A model generated the notes under the pieces. It was not told the DNA's origin and did no database searches. It was given only the letters and a program-made list of their open reading frames with translations. Source: Lingula anatina (taxonomy: Eukaryota; Brachiopoda; Lingulata; Lingulida; Lingulidae). Taken from it: a DNA stretch of 22,029 nt. The stretch spans positions 24,282-46,310 of the forward strand of contig NW_019773797.1 in assembly GCF_001039355.2 (NCBI RefSeq). Direction: 5' to 3'. A program made the position numbers and the translations under genes. Below are positions 12,145 to 20,300 of this stretch, piece after piece; within the stretch, counting starts at the first letter, position 1, and every line of letters starts with the position of its first letter.

Positions 12145-12888
12145 CAATTATTTTTAACAGTAATTATATTGCCATTACTACTACTATAGGCCTACTGTAG
12201 GTGTCTACTTTGACTTGCATTCAATTGTTTATCAACATCACTTTACCGTTTAACGATTGCAATTTATATTTATATCTATCACACCAATAGACCTTTTTGT
12301 ATTCAGCAACATAACAAAAGCGACTTGGATGGAATTTCACAAGGTCAATCCCATCGTTGCTGAAAGGAGCATTCATTTATGTGTCAATAATATTATTTGT
12401 TTATTTACTTTCTCAAGTTGACCTAACGCCCGGTCACAGTTCATTGTGGAAATACGCAGGGGTAGGTGTTGGGGCGGCGCTTATCATCGCGTCCCTCGTA
12501 GTGATGGCTAACTTCGATCGTGTAAGCAAAAGGTGCAGGAAGAAGGCAGAAAATACGGGTAAGCCACATGTTATTCTCTGTCAGAGATCACTTAAAAGGA
12601 GATCAGTCAGTTCGTCATAATGGAAACTGATTTTCAATCAAGGAGCAAGTATTAAGTCTAGGTCGTATGTTTTTAATTTTTATAATCAATCTTATCAATT
12701 GGCAAGACAAGTAACTGTGGATAACAAGAAAAATGCGTGTTGCGTTACAGAAAGCGACCGTCAGCCAAAAGGTCAATACATAGACAAAAGAAGAAGCACG
12801 GAAAGCACAGATGTGTATGATATTGAAAACGAAACTCAGGTACGTGAGCTAGCTTAAGGGCATTTCAAGATTATTAAATTCCAGGGTA

Positions 12889-12949
<61 letters not shown>

Positions 12950-13073
12950 TTCAGACTCTCTCTCTTTCTCTCTCTCTCTCATCATTTCAGACTCTCTCTC
13001 TTTCTCTCTCTCTCTCATCATTTCAGACTCTCTCTCTTTCTGTCTCTCTCTCTCTCTCTCTCATCATTTCAGA

Positions 13074-13110
<37 letters not shown>

Positions 13111-13148
13111 ATTTATACTTGTATTCATCATTATTTCAGTTGGCGTGA
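10415..13148 (+). CDS. Gene A: two-Ig-domain single-pass membrane receptor (6 exons)
   Basis: Joining 10415-10487, 10963-11367, 11743-12060, 12418-12558, 12751-12839 and 13140-13148 gives 1035 bases, 344 residues plus TGA, open throughout. The first four introns are phase 1 and all use GT-AG. Residues 1-24 are a signal peptide. Ig domain 1 is about 27-155 (Cys43, Trp57, the D-A-G-N-Y-S-C motif ending at Cys134). Ig domain 2 is about 161-262 (Cys181, Trp194, Cys243), with an extra pair Cys214/Cys222. A transmembrane helix at about 279-296 is followed by basic stop-transfer residues (R300, K303, R304, R306-K308) and a tail of about 48 residues. N-glycosylation sequons occur in both Ig domains. 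The layout is that of V + C2 adhesion or immune receptors, so a surface recognition protein is inferred. The partner is unknown. No canonical ITIM is visible in the tail. The exon structure is read from sequence; the family name is general. An unspliced last exon would instead end at TAA 12855-12857. Confidence 0.85.
10488..10962 (+). other. Gene A intron 1, with (CT)n tract at 10504-10537
   Basis: GTGAGT...AG intron of 475 bases. A pure CT run of about 34 bases begins 16 bases after the donor. Nothing else recognisable. Confidence 0.7.
10963..11367 (+). CDS. Gene A exon 2: V-like Ig domain 1
   Basis: The acceptor is CCATTTTAG at 10962 and the donor is ATAG followed by GTGGGT at 11368. The 405 bases encode one whole Ig domain: strand-B Cys in T-I-F-C, strand-C Trp in I-T-W-L-K, and strand-F D-A-G-N-Y-S-C. 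Sequons are N-T-T, N-Y-S and N-I-S. The motif P-D-(x)-G after strand B is shared with exon 2 of gene B. Confidence 0.85.
11374..11449. repeat. 76-bp spacerless palindrome in gene A intron 2
   Basis: Two 38-base arms meet at CCGG (11410-11413) with no spacer and differ at three positions. Each arm carries the motif CGCATTTTGCAAC twice (one copy slightly altered), so there are four copies, two in each direction. It begins 6 bases after the splice donor at 11368. Confidence 0.9.
11743..12060 (+). CDS. Gene A exon 3: Ig domain 2 with extra Cys pair
   Basis: Acceptor AATTTAG at 11742; donor GACATAG then GTGATG at 12061. The 318 bases are phase 1 at both ends. They encode an Ig C2/I-type fold: V-T-C, then the G-x-P-P-P-x-I-x-W signature around strand C, then F-Y-R-C. 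Two additional cysteines (214 and 222) lie between strands C and F, at the equivalent place to the extra pair in gene B. Confidence 0.83.
12079..12142. repeat. (TA)32 microsatellite in gene A intron 3
   Basis: About 64 bases of uninterrupted TA repeat, starting 18 bases after the donor at 12061. Self-complementary and likely length-polymorphic. Confidence 0.95.
12418..12558 (+). CDS. Gene A exon 4: stalk, transmembrane helix, start of tail
   Basis: The acceptor TTTCTCAAG ends at 12417 and the donor is GTAAGC at 12559. The exon encodes a short stalk, about 18 apolar residues (A-G-V-G-V-G-A-A-L-I-I-A-S-L-V-V-M-A) without charge, and then a basic juxtamembrane stretch. Absence of a charged residue in the helix argues against pairing with an ITAM-type adaptor through the membrane. 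Confidence 0.8.
12751..12839 (+). CDS. Gene A exon 5: cytoplasmic tail
   Basis: The acceptor GCGTTACAG ends at 12750 and the reading frame continues in phase 1. It encodes a polar tail with two tyrosines (G-Q-Y-I-D and D-V-Y-D-I); neither fits ITIM or ITSM. The end CAG|GTACGT is a good donor in phase 0. If it is not used, the frame reads five more codons to TAA at 12855-12857. Confidence 0.7.
12893..13110. repeat. CT microsatellite and 36-bp minisatellite in gene A last intron
   Basis: A CT run of about 50 bases, then tandem units each ending ATCATTTCAG followed by ACTCTCTCTC. The CAGs end at 12954, 12990, 13026 and 13072 (spacing 36, 36, 46). Each unit resembles a complete 3' splice site, and the likely true acceptor at 13139 has a related TCATCATTATTTCAG. 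Confidence 0.9.
13140..13148 (+). CDS. Gene A last coding exon (Leu-Ala-stop) and start of 3' UTR
   Basis: The acceptor CATCATTATTTCAG ends at 13139. Only TTG GCG TGA is coding, so this exon is mainly 3' untranslated. Its use depends on splicing over the CT minisatellite at 12893-13110. The alternative is an unspliced exon 5 that stops at 12857. Confidence 0.5.
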   Translation: MA

Positions 13149-13645
13149 TAAGCTGTAAGTAAACAAAACCTAGGGACAAACAGTTCGCCAAATAGGAGAG
13201 AAAGCAGAAGACAAAATCGTTGGCAATATTTTACATCTTTATTATTTTTTGAGTCGCTATAAAATAGCTGTAAATTTGTATAAAGATCACAGACATACAA
13301 ACTTTTACGTGAAGGTTCCCATCATAATTTCATCGACACGAATCGTGAAGCACAGTAATAAACAAGTATTTGACAATCAGACTTCCTCAGTTAACTTGTC
13401 AAAGTGTCAGAATGTGCTGGACAGCGAACCCCCCAAGCTGACCCAGTGTGAGAAACGACAAAGACCAGTGATCAAAATTTGACTCAGAGCGGGAAAAAGG
13501 ACGGGCCATAATCGTACTGTATTTCTAATACGTATCATTCAGATTGTCGTTAATGGTTTACAGTTTTTTTTTATTTTCTGTACATAACTTTAATCGTAGG
13601 ATTGTATGAAGTAAACCAATGCAAATAAACACAAAAAATCGGACT
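13149..13645 (+). other. Gene A 3' untranslated region (inferred)
   Basis: AT-rich sequence between the stop codon and the AATAAA at 13624-13629. A T/GT-rich stretch follows the signal, as expected for a cleavage site near 13640-13650. An open frame at 13249-13482 in this region has no recognisable features, so I treat it as chance. Confidence 0.55.
13624..13629 (+). terminator. Poly(A) signal AATAAA for gene A
   Basis: An exact AATAAA about 475 bases after the stop, with a downstream GGACTTTTGTTTAGT element resembling a GU-rich cleavage-stimulation region. No transcript end was available to confirm it. Confidence 0.55.
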
Positions 13646-13649
13646 TTTG

Positions 13650-14760
13650 TTTAGTATATTTGCTTTATTTCTCAACTGAGAGATTAATTGCGCACCGACA
13701 GGCCACTGAGTAAAAAGCCGATGCATAGAATGCATGTATAAGTAATGATTGTGAAAGACAAAAGTACAGAAAAACAGTCATACAACACATAAATTCAACA
13801 TAGAAAAAATCCGACAGCACACCACTGTAAAATATGCCTCACCAAGAATGTATTAATTGTATTTATACACAACACTTTTAAGTGTTAGAAATTGAAATTT
13901 AAAACTTTCAAGTTATCTTTGCCTCATTGTGACTCCAATGAGACATTGGTTGATAAATCTATCTACATGTATAGTGTGCGGCAGTCGAGGCTGGTCCAGG
14001 CCTGCCACATTTGCCCTATGTTCAGTAGGGAGATTAGTATGTAATAATAAATAATGCCGAGGGTTCGATCCTCCCATGCACTTATTAATGCATATGTTAG
14101 GGCACCCCCACAGGCTTCCATATTTCCCCAAAGGAGGAGAAGTTATACACTCTAAGACAAACGAATGACTAAATTCTCAGTCCTGCACTACATGTAAGTA
14201 CCATGTTGTATCTATTTTTAAAGTGCTTTAATTTTTCGCAGCGGGGGAGGGAGGGATGTTGTAAAGACCTTCCTTTCTAGATACCAAAGATGCGTTCACA
14301 TAAACGTTTACATATTGCATAAAACAGAAATAATAATAATAAACAATAAAAACAACAACAACAACTGTCGATATGTATCTAGGGATGTTTGAGCACAAAT
14401 CCTTTTCATTCCAGTCATTGAGTTTCGATTGCCATATCTTTCATGTCAGGACTGTTCTCCCAATATTTGCATAAACGTTACTAAATAAAAACTGACTAGC
14501 TGTCCAGTTCAATTTTCCAAAGAGTAACCACCTTTTATTGGTTTACTAGAACGATTCCCTTGATATTGCTGGCAATGAGGCAACAATACTGACTTTTGCC
14601 ATCCATCCTTTTATTCTGCCAGACTATGCATCTTCTTTAATGCGATGTATATCAAATGTTTGTATAAACTATAATAAGCTCTTACTTGCCTTGCTCATGC
14701 CGGTTTTAAAGCCGATGCGTTTAGAGGTCTCTTGTTCCGTAACGTATATTGTATTGCTTT
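13650..14760. other. Intergenic region between the convergent genes
   Basis: AT-rich and apparently non-coding. It contains a GGTTCGATCC (14062-14071) resembling a tRNA B box, but no matching A box or cloverleaf, so at most a decayed tRNA-derived SINE. Confidence 0.5.
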
Positions 14761-14764
14761 ATAC

Positions 14765-14959
14765 TTTTGCATCTACTGCATTTTTATTTATATTAAAAAA
14801 ACAGTCTTACAGCGATAAAATACGTCTTCTTCCCTAGGCTAGGCAAATAAAAGGAGCTAAACGCATCCGCGAGGCTGATATCACAATTGCGTTAGTTGCG
14901 CTTGCTTCGCAACCCATTGTGCTGGACGTTACATCCGAATGCTGAGTAGATATAGTGTT
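14765..14959 (-). other. Gene B 3' untranslated region (inferred)
   Basis: Runs from the stop to just past the first minus-strand AATAAA (14788-14783). It holds a small hairpin at 14895-14913 (6-bp stem GTTGCG/CGCAAC, 7-base loop), about 50 bases after the stop. Further AATAAA signals at 14615-14610 and 14539-14534 could extend it. Confidence 0.4.
14783..14788 (-). terminator. Poly(A) signal AATAAA for gene B (candidate)
   Basis: TTTATT on the plus strand, about 170 bases beyond the gene B stop codon. It is the first exact signal downstream, with later alternatives in the same AT-rich stretch. Confidence 0.4.
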
Positions 14960-14994
14960 TCAAAGAAGTTCTTCCTCTCTGTCGTCGTATAATG
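14960..14994 (-). CDS. Gene B last coding exon
   Basis: The acceptor TTTTTTGTCTTCCAG ends at 14995. It adds about ten residues (L-Y-D-D-R-E-E-E-L-L) and then TGA at 14962-14960. The terminal acidic stretch followed by Leu-Leu is near, but not exactly, an acidic dileucine sorting motif. Confidence 0.7.
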
Positions 14995-17278
14995 CTGGAA
15001 GACAAAAAATTAGTTTGAAGAGAATGTAGTCTAAAGGATTTCCCTTTATATTATCGTATTATTATATGTTTATGTTGTCACTTACTTCCTTATTATCACG
15101 TCATGATTTATTCTACGAGATCAAGAGAAAGGATATCTTCAAACACACAAACGTATTAATCAGCATTATAAACATGCTTAGGGCTTTACCTGAAGCTATG
15201 GAGTTATTGTTCTCATTATCTCGCTCAGGGTCGCAGCCGTGGTCCTGATCTGGCGTGATAGAGTGAGCGCCATCTGCCGGGATATAGGTGACAGTAAGGG
15301 AAGATTTGTCTGGAAAGACATAGCATAAAGTGAACGAAAAAAGTTGATGCGCCTCCAGCTGTGTAAAGGAGCGTGTGCCAAAAGCGCATACTTAATGCAA
15401 ATGTAAACAAATTACTTGTACATGAAATATGTGGTTTTATTACTTGAGTTGGCAGGTATGGGAATCTATTGTTTACGTATATAAAAGTCAACATTTTCTC
15501 TCTCCCTCTCTCTTAAAAAAAAAGGTTTAGAAAAACCCACCTGATATCGACCTAGCGCTACAGTTGACGAAAGCTTCGATGTCGTTACAGCGACATCTAT
15601 CGAGTTTAAAGCTGCGACTTCTTAGCCGCTTACGGACAGTGTACACCATAACTCCCACCACGATGAAGAATGAGATCACGATTAAAATAGCCACCACAAT
15701 CGCCAGAGGACTGGCCCCTGGTTTGGGCGGGCTCGGTGTGTTATTGGCGATGATGACGTAGTGATTGCCAGAACCTAGAAAAAAAAGGAAAAATAAGACG
15801 CATCTTAACTGTATATTGTACTTAGTATAGAAGTTTTTCATTTAAAGTAAGTGAAACCCGTACACAGTGTCCTTTGCCGTGTGTAAAATATCACATTCTC
15901 TTTTATAAAGTCCGAAAATGTCGCCGTAGTCGCTACGTAATTATCCTTTAAATTTTGTCTTTTATGACGTCTTCTTATAGAATTTCCAATATTTCTATAT
16001 TAGAAAGCACGGGGAACTCTTAAAAACAGTATATTATATATTAAGGTCGCGAATATATTTCTAATATTAACAAAAAAATAGCAAATTTAATATCAAGATA
16101 TCTGGCCTCAATTCGTTATACCGGGGTACATATCGACATAAGTAACACACCTGAGCGACCCCCGTGCATGTAGTCCGCTCTAATACTGTCACTGCGATAG
16201 TTCCCCGTAGGATGGCGGCTTTCACAGGCATATGTCACTGACGAATTGTCCTGTACGGCTATAGTGTCCGTGATGAAATACCCTCCGCACATGCCCTCGC
16301 TCTGACTAGAAGCAGAACACGTTTCTTTGTGTTCAGATTTCACGCTACTCATCTCCTGATCGTTTTCAAACCACCTGAGCTTTGCTGGGGGTCGACCCCC
16401 CACAGAAATACAAGTGAGCAACGTGCGGTTGTCCGACGTCCGCCTGCTAGAGATCATCGGCAACTCTGGAGTGACTAAAAAAAAAAAACGCTCAATATTA
16501 ACGTTGGAAGGACACACAGTGTGTAAGAAACAGTTGGTACACAAATTGCAGGGGTGCAGTGCTGAGCTGTTCACTAATATGACGTCAGAATGCTTAACAG
16601 GTCCCCAGTCTACGACGCAAGTTGCCGAGGAGGTCTTTGATAAAATTAATATAATAAGTGATGTTTTAACAGGAAGATAGTATGTAAAATCATTTGATTT
16701 TTGCGATCATATGGCGCTGATGTTTGGTTCTTTCTAGATAAGAAATAAATAAATCTAAAAATCACTTAAATACATATGGTGTTTGAAATAAAATTTATGA
16801 CGTCATACAAAAATCTTCGCCTATTTTGGACCCTTTTATACGTCACACACGGTTCATGCGTCGTCATTACATTTACCTGTCATGGTAACTTGCATAAGTT
16901 TTTCACTCTTCTTTACTTTACTTCCGTCTACAGACACTTGGCACGTATAATTCCCTTCATCTTTGAGTTCTGACTTCATAATTGCCACTCCTAGCTTAAT
17001 GTCATTTGGCACTGGTATCAGCTGTGACGGCATTGTGACGAAATTAATATCTCGACCAATCAGATCGCTTAGAGTTTTATTCTCCGAATTCATGCCTAGG
17101 ACGTATTTGAATATGACGTCAGGTGGCTTTTCCGCACTGGTCTGTTTAAACCACTCGACGGATAAGAAAAAACGTCCTTCATCTGGGCCCAGTGTGAAAT
17201 TGCACCAGGCGGTGAAAGGTTCACGTAACTCCACATATCTCTCTTCCGCCCTGTTGGTTATCGTTAAAGCAGTGCATA
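14960..17278 (-). CDS. Gene B: paralogous two-Ig-domain membrane receptor (5' end not found)
   Basis: On the minus strand, exons 17278-16877, 16474-16151, 15774-15541, 15309-15190 and 14994-14960 join in phase 1 every time and end at TGA, giving about 370 residues after the missing signal exon. In order: Ig domain 1 (A-W-C, V-E-W-F-K, D-E-G-N-Y-T-C), Ig domain 2 (L-L-T-C, G-R-P-P-A-K-L-R-W, T-Y-A-C) with an extra C...C pair, a proline-rich stalk, a strongly hydrophobic helix followed by R-K-R-L-R-S-R, and a tail of about 80 residues. Domain order, phases and the extra cysteines match gene A, so the two are paralogues in convergent orientation. An upstream signal exon is expected because exon 2 opens with a strong acceptor in phase 1. 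The in-frame ATG at 17300-17298 is an alternative start, since its first residues are moderately hydrophobic. Function beyond surface recognition is unknown. Confidence 0.82.
15190..15309 (-). CDS. Gene B exon: cytoplasmic tail
   Basis: Acceptor ATGTCTTTCCAG (15310); donor CTTCAG|GTAAAG (15189). The 120 bases are open in the phase-1 frame inherited from the transmembrane exon. The encoded tail is Ser/Thr/Asp/Asn-rich, with one tyrosine in V-T-Y-I-P-A, which resembles an ITIM but ends in Ala instead of I/L/V. The frame agreement over three consecutive junctions is the main support. Confidence 0.75.
15541..15774 (-). CDS. Gene B exon: stalk, transmembrane helix, inner tail
   Basis: Acceptor TTTTTTTTCTAG (15775); donor ATATCAG|GTGGGT (15540). 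It encodes a stalk with S-P-P-K-P, then about 23 apolar residues (from P-L-A-I-V-V to M-V-Y) without charge, then the basic stop-transfer R-K-R-L-R-S-R. The inner tail has three cysteines, two of them in C-R-C. Confidence 0.85.
16151..16474 (-). CDS. Gene B exon: Ig domain 2 with extra Cys pair
   Basis: The acceptor is a run of T ending TTTTTAG (16475) and the donor is CTCAG|GTGTGT (16150). The 324 bases, phase 1 at both ends, encode a C2/I-type Ig domain with G-G-R-P-P-A-K-L-R-W-F. Extra cysteines in E-T-C-S and G-M-C-G occupy the same region as those in gene A. The strand-F motif is V-T-Y-A-C-E, followed by H-P-T-G, matching H-S-T-G in gene A. Confidence 0.85.
16877..17278 (-). CDS. Gene B exon: Ig domain 1
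   Basis: The minus-strand acceptor is a long pyrimidine tract ending CTTTTTCAG (17279) and the donor is ACAG|GTAAATG (16876). The exon is 402 bases, close to the 405 of gene A exon 2. It carries strand-B Cys in A-W-C-N-F, strand-C W-F-K, and D-E-G-N-Y-T-C. Sequons N-F-T, N-K-T and N-Y-T are present. If the intron is retained it ends quickly, after six more codons. Confidence 0.83.
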
Positions 17279-17300
17279 CTGAAAAAGAGAAAAGATTCAT

Positions 17301-20300
17301 AAATTTTAATCACTGACTCATAAATCTCGCAATGTATATTTTAGTTTTACGAGATAAGACCCGCGCCTAAAGGAAAAATAGAAAAAGTCACTGGAAACGT
17401 GCAAGTCACATGACTGACTAAATATACAGTCGCAAAAGGCATGTTTTAGTAAACGTACCTGTATAGGCACGGCAATATGTAATTCATGAATAGAGTTCAG
17501 TCAGATTACACTTCCCAACGTAAGATATTGTGAAGGAAAGTTAATATATTTGGGGACTAGAGCATCTGCACGACAATTTAGAGGTAGAGTGTAGAAAAGA
17601 AACCTACTGACCATCTGATGTAATTGCGTCGCATTAAATGGTAAATTGTGAGGTACAGCTGGATTACTTGCGAATGATCTGTATATATCAATGAAAATAT
17701 TTTAGACGAAGTTATTTAATTTATACGTATCAATCCATAAACTTTTCCACAGCAATTGACCGAAGACGAACCCTTAAATGAGTTTTTATTTGTCTTTTCA
17801 AGGCATGGACAATAGTGAGTTAGGTGTCAGGAGCCAACGGTTTCACACAAGCTCTAGCGTTTCCACTTTTTCTCCCATTTTTCTTGTTTGTTTATCAGTT
17901 ATTTCCAGCTGCCTTTTATGTTTTTATGTTTGTTCATTGAATAATTGATCCTGCATCCGACGGTAGTGTACACGAAGCGTGAGAGACGGACACATTTATA
18001 AAACTCCAGGTATAAAATGTCATACACAAAGTCAACAACCAAACACAACAATGGGGGTTAATGGAACTGGAAATGGGCGCATTAGTAGATTACCTGTTTC
18101 AAAGGACCTTTGTGTAAACTTCCGAGAATACGTTGTATGAAGATCTCCGTTTTCAACATCGGGCTTAGAAAAGGCTTTCGCTTCAGAATTTTTTCAATAG
18201 CATTAATGCGATACACTCTGGCGATAATATAGCCATTAGCAGGTGTGAGTGGGATTGAAATAAGCAAGCCATGGTGAAGAAGTTTCATATTCTACCTTTA
18301 TTTTCTATTTCTACATATTTCAGGAAATTCCATTTGAGAACTTGACAGAAACCCCTGTGAGCAGAAATTCTTTAACTTATTTACTTCATCTAAAATTTCA
18401 ATTCTAAATCTAAAGCTACCCCACCTGAAACTTCCCACTGATACCCTTCCAGCCCATTTCCCAAACAAAACTCAACGCCCTTCCTCAAAAGGGACATGGG
18501 GAGAAATATCAGGCCCACAGAGAAACAGTTAAGTAATCGTAAAGGCCCCGCTATATTTACCAAAAACCATACATATTCACACAATAGAGGGGTATTTCCC
18601 AGCCATCTCTAGATTGGGCCGGCGAGGGTGAAATGCTTATCTCTGTGCACCTAATGTTTTTTTTTGTGTGTTTATTATTGAATTGCGTTTAACGCTATAT
18701 ATACGTTGGAATACCAGCCCGTCCTTAGTGTCCATATAACTTTAACGCACAATATTAATACTGTACGTGCCCAGATTTTAAAATCAATACACTGACCGAT
18801 TCGTGTTAATAAAAGTATTTGAATGTCACATATCATGCTAAAACCATACTACCGTCAGATGTTGAAATGTGGCCTCATTAAAAAAAGTTGTCTAGTTCAG
18901 TAATTGATAGTTTCAAGCATTCATTTCTACCATTAAATCCGTTAAAACATTATAAACAAGAAAGTAATGACAGAGAGTATCGATTAAAAACGTCGGTAGC
19001 CAAACACAGAGGGCATCCCTTAAATTAAATATTGAAGCTTGTATAACAAAGAATGATAAGACTACGTCAGAGAAAGAGTAAAATTAAGAGACGCCAATAA
19101 AAGAACAATATTGACAAAGAGGAGCTTGAAGTCATTTCTCGGTGACATCTGTGGTGGTTCTGAGCCTCCCTTTCATTGAAAACAAACAACATGTATTCCC
19201 TTATAGTCTTAACAGAGTAGCATGCATGGATATAATGATGCGAAAATGCCTAGGGTTTGTTGAAAGTATGGATATTTCCAAAAAACAAAAACACACGCTC
19301 AGAGAGAGAGAGAGAGAGAGAGAGTGAGAGAGAAAGAGAGAGAGAGAGATGATTCTATATTCATTCGTACTTCGCAATTTAAAGTTCTTAACACAATGGC
19401 TAAGACAAACATGATAACAAATAACCGTAAAATATGAATAAAACATAAGACAGATAATTTCTTCTTTAAGCCTTGGTACACTGAGTAATACGAAGATAGA
19501 TTTTGCGTGACAAATTGCGCCCATGGAGTAGAAGAATCATTAAGCGTACAACTGTTAAATGGCAAATCTATAATGCATAATATTTGAGATATTTCTGAAC
19601 AAGGTAGCAATATCAGGTACAGTAAATCCATTTTACCTATTTTCACTGGTAATTATTTATCGATTCATCCAAAGGCGGTGAGGAGAATCGCCATACTTTC
19701 CAAGAGCGGTATTCTCTTCAACTTTTATCAATTATTAATTTTACTAATGTGTTTTGTTGTTATTGTGAATGAAATGTCAGTTGGCAATGAACGAAGAGGA
19801 CAAAGACGAAAACAATGTTTGGTTACTGTACCGGTATATAATTCTGAGTCTCTTGGGTAGGTTAGTTAGCGGAAGATCGACAAATAACTCAAAGGCAGCC
19901 TATACTATAGGGGGCGATTTCTCTGTGTTTTGACATAAAGGGAGTGTCGATTGTACTGCGAATGATCAGAAAAATATCATTTACAGTTCTGCCCCTCTTT
20001 TGACTTAAAACTCTGGTTAAAATGATTTCGCTGTCAAATTCTAAAAATTTTACTAGTTGAAGGATGAAGAGGTCTGAATGTGGCACACCAGTTTAGGATA
20101 AAACCGTTTTTTCTATTGCAATTAACTTCCTCTTTTATAAACAATACCAACGCATTATCTCTGAAAACCAATAAAACAGCCTCCTACACTTACATCAACA
20201 GTTAAGTCACACTTAACAGGAAAACAATTACAAGGGGGAAAACATACAGCGGTTTGATTCCTCAGCTGGGTGAAATACTATCGGTTAGAATTCAATGGAG

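Noticed and set aside
12061-12200. Tyr-Ile repeat protein from the TA tract downstream of exon 3
   Set aside because: It is intron sequence; the frame is open only because TA repeats lack stops in that phase.
14062-14071. GGTTCGATCC, a tRNA B-box match
   Set aside because: The T-arm stem has mismatches, the upstream 60-75 bases do not form an acceptor or anticodon stem, and no A box is present.
17361-17442. Candidate gene B signal exon of 82 bases, phase 1
   Set aside because: The donor GTCTTA is poor, the intron would be only 82 bases, and the peptide is not a typical signal sequence.
19299-19646. Minus-strand frame beginning with a signal-peptide-like stretch, considered as gene B exon 1
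   Set aside because: No phase-1 donor follows the hydrophobic part, and it lies over 2 kb from exon 2 with only low-complexity sequence after it.
19678-19860. Plus-strand frame with a hydrophobic stretch
   Set aside because: Starts at GTG, has no good flanking acceptor or donor, and does not join any other exon.
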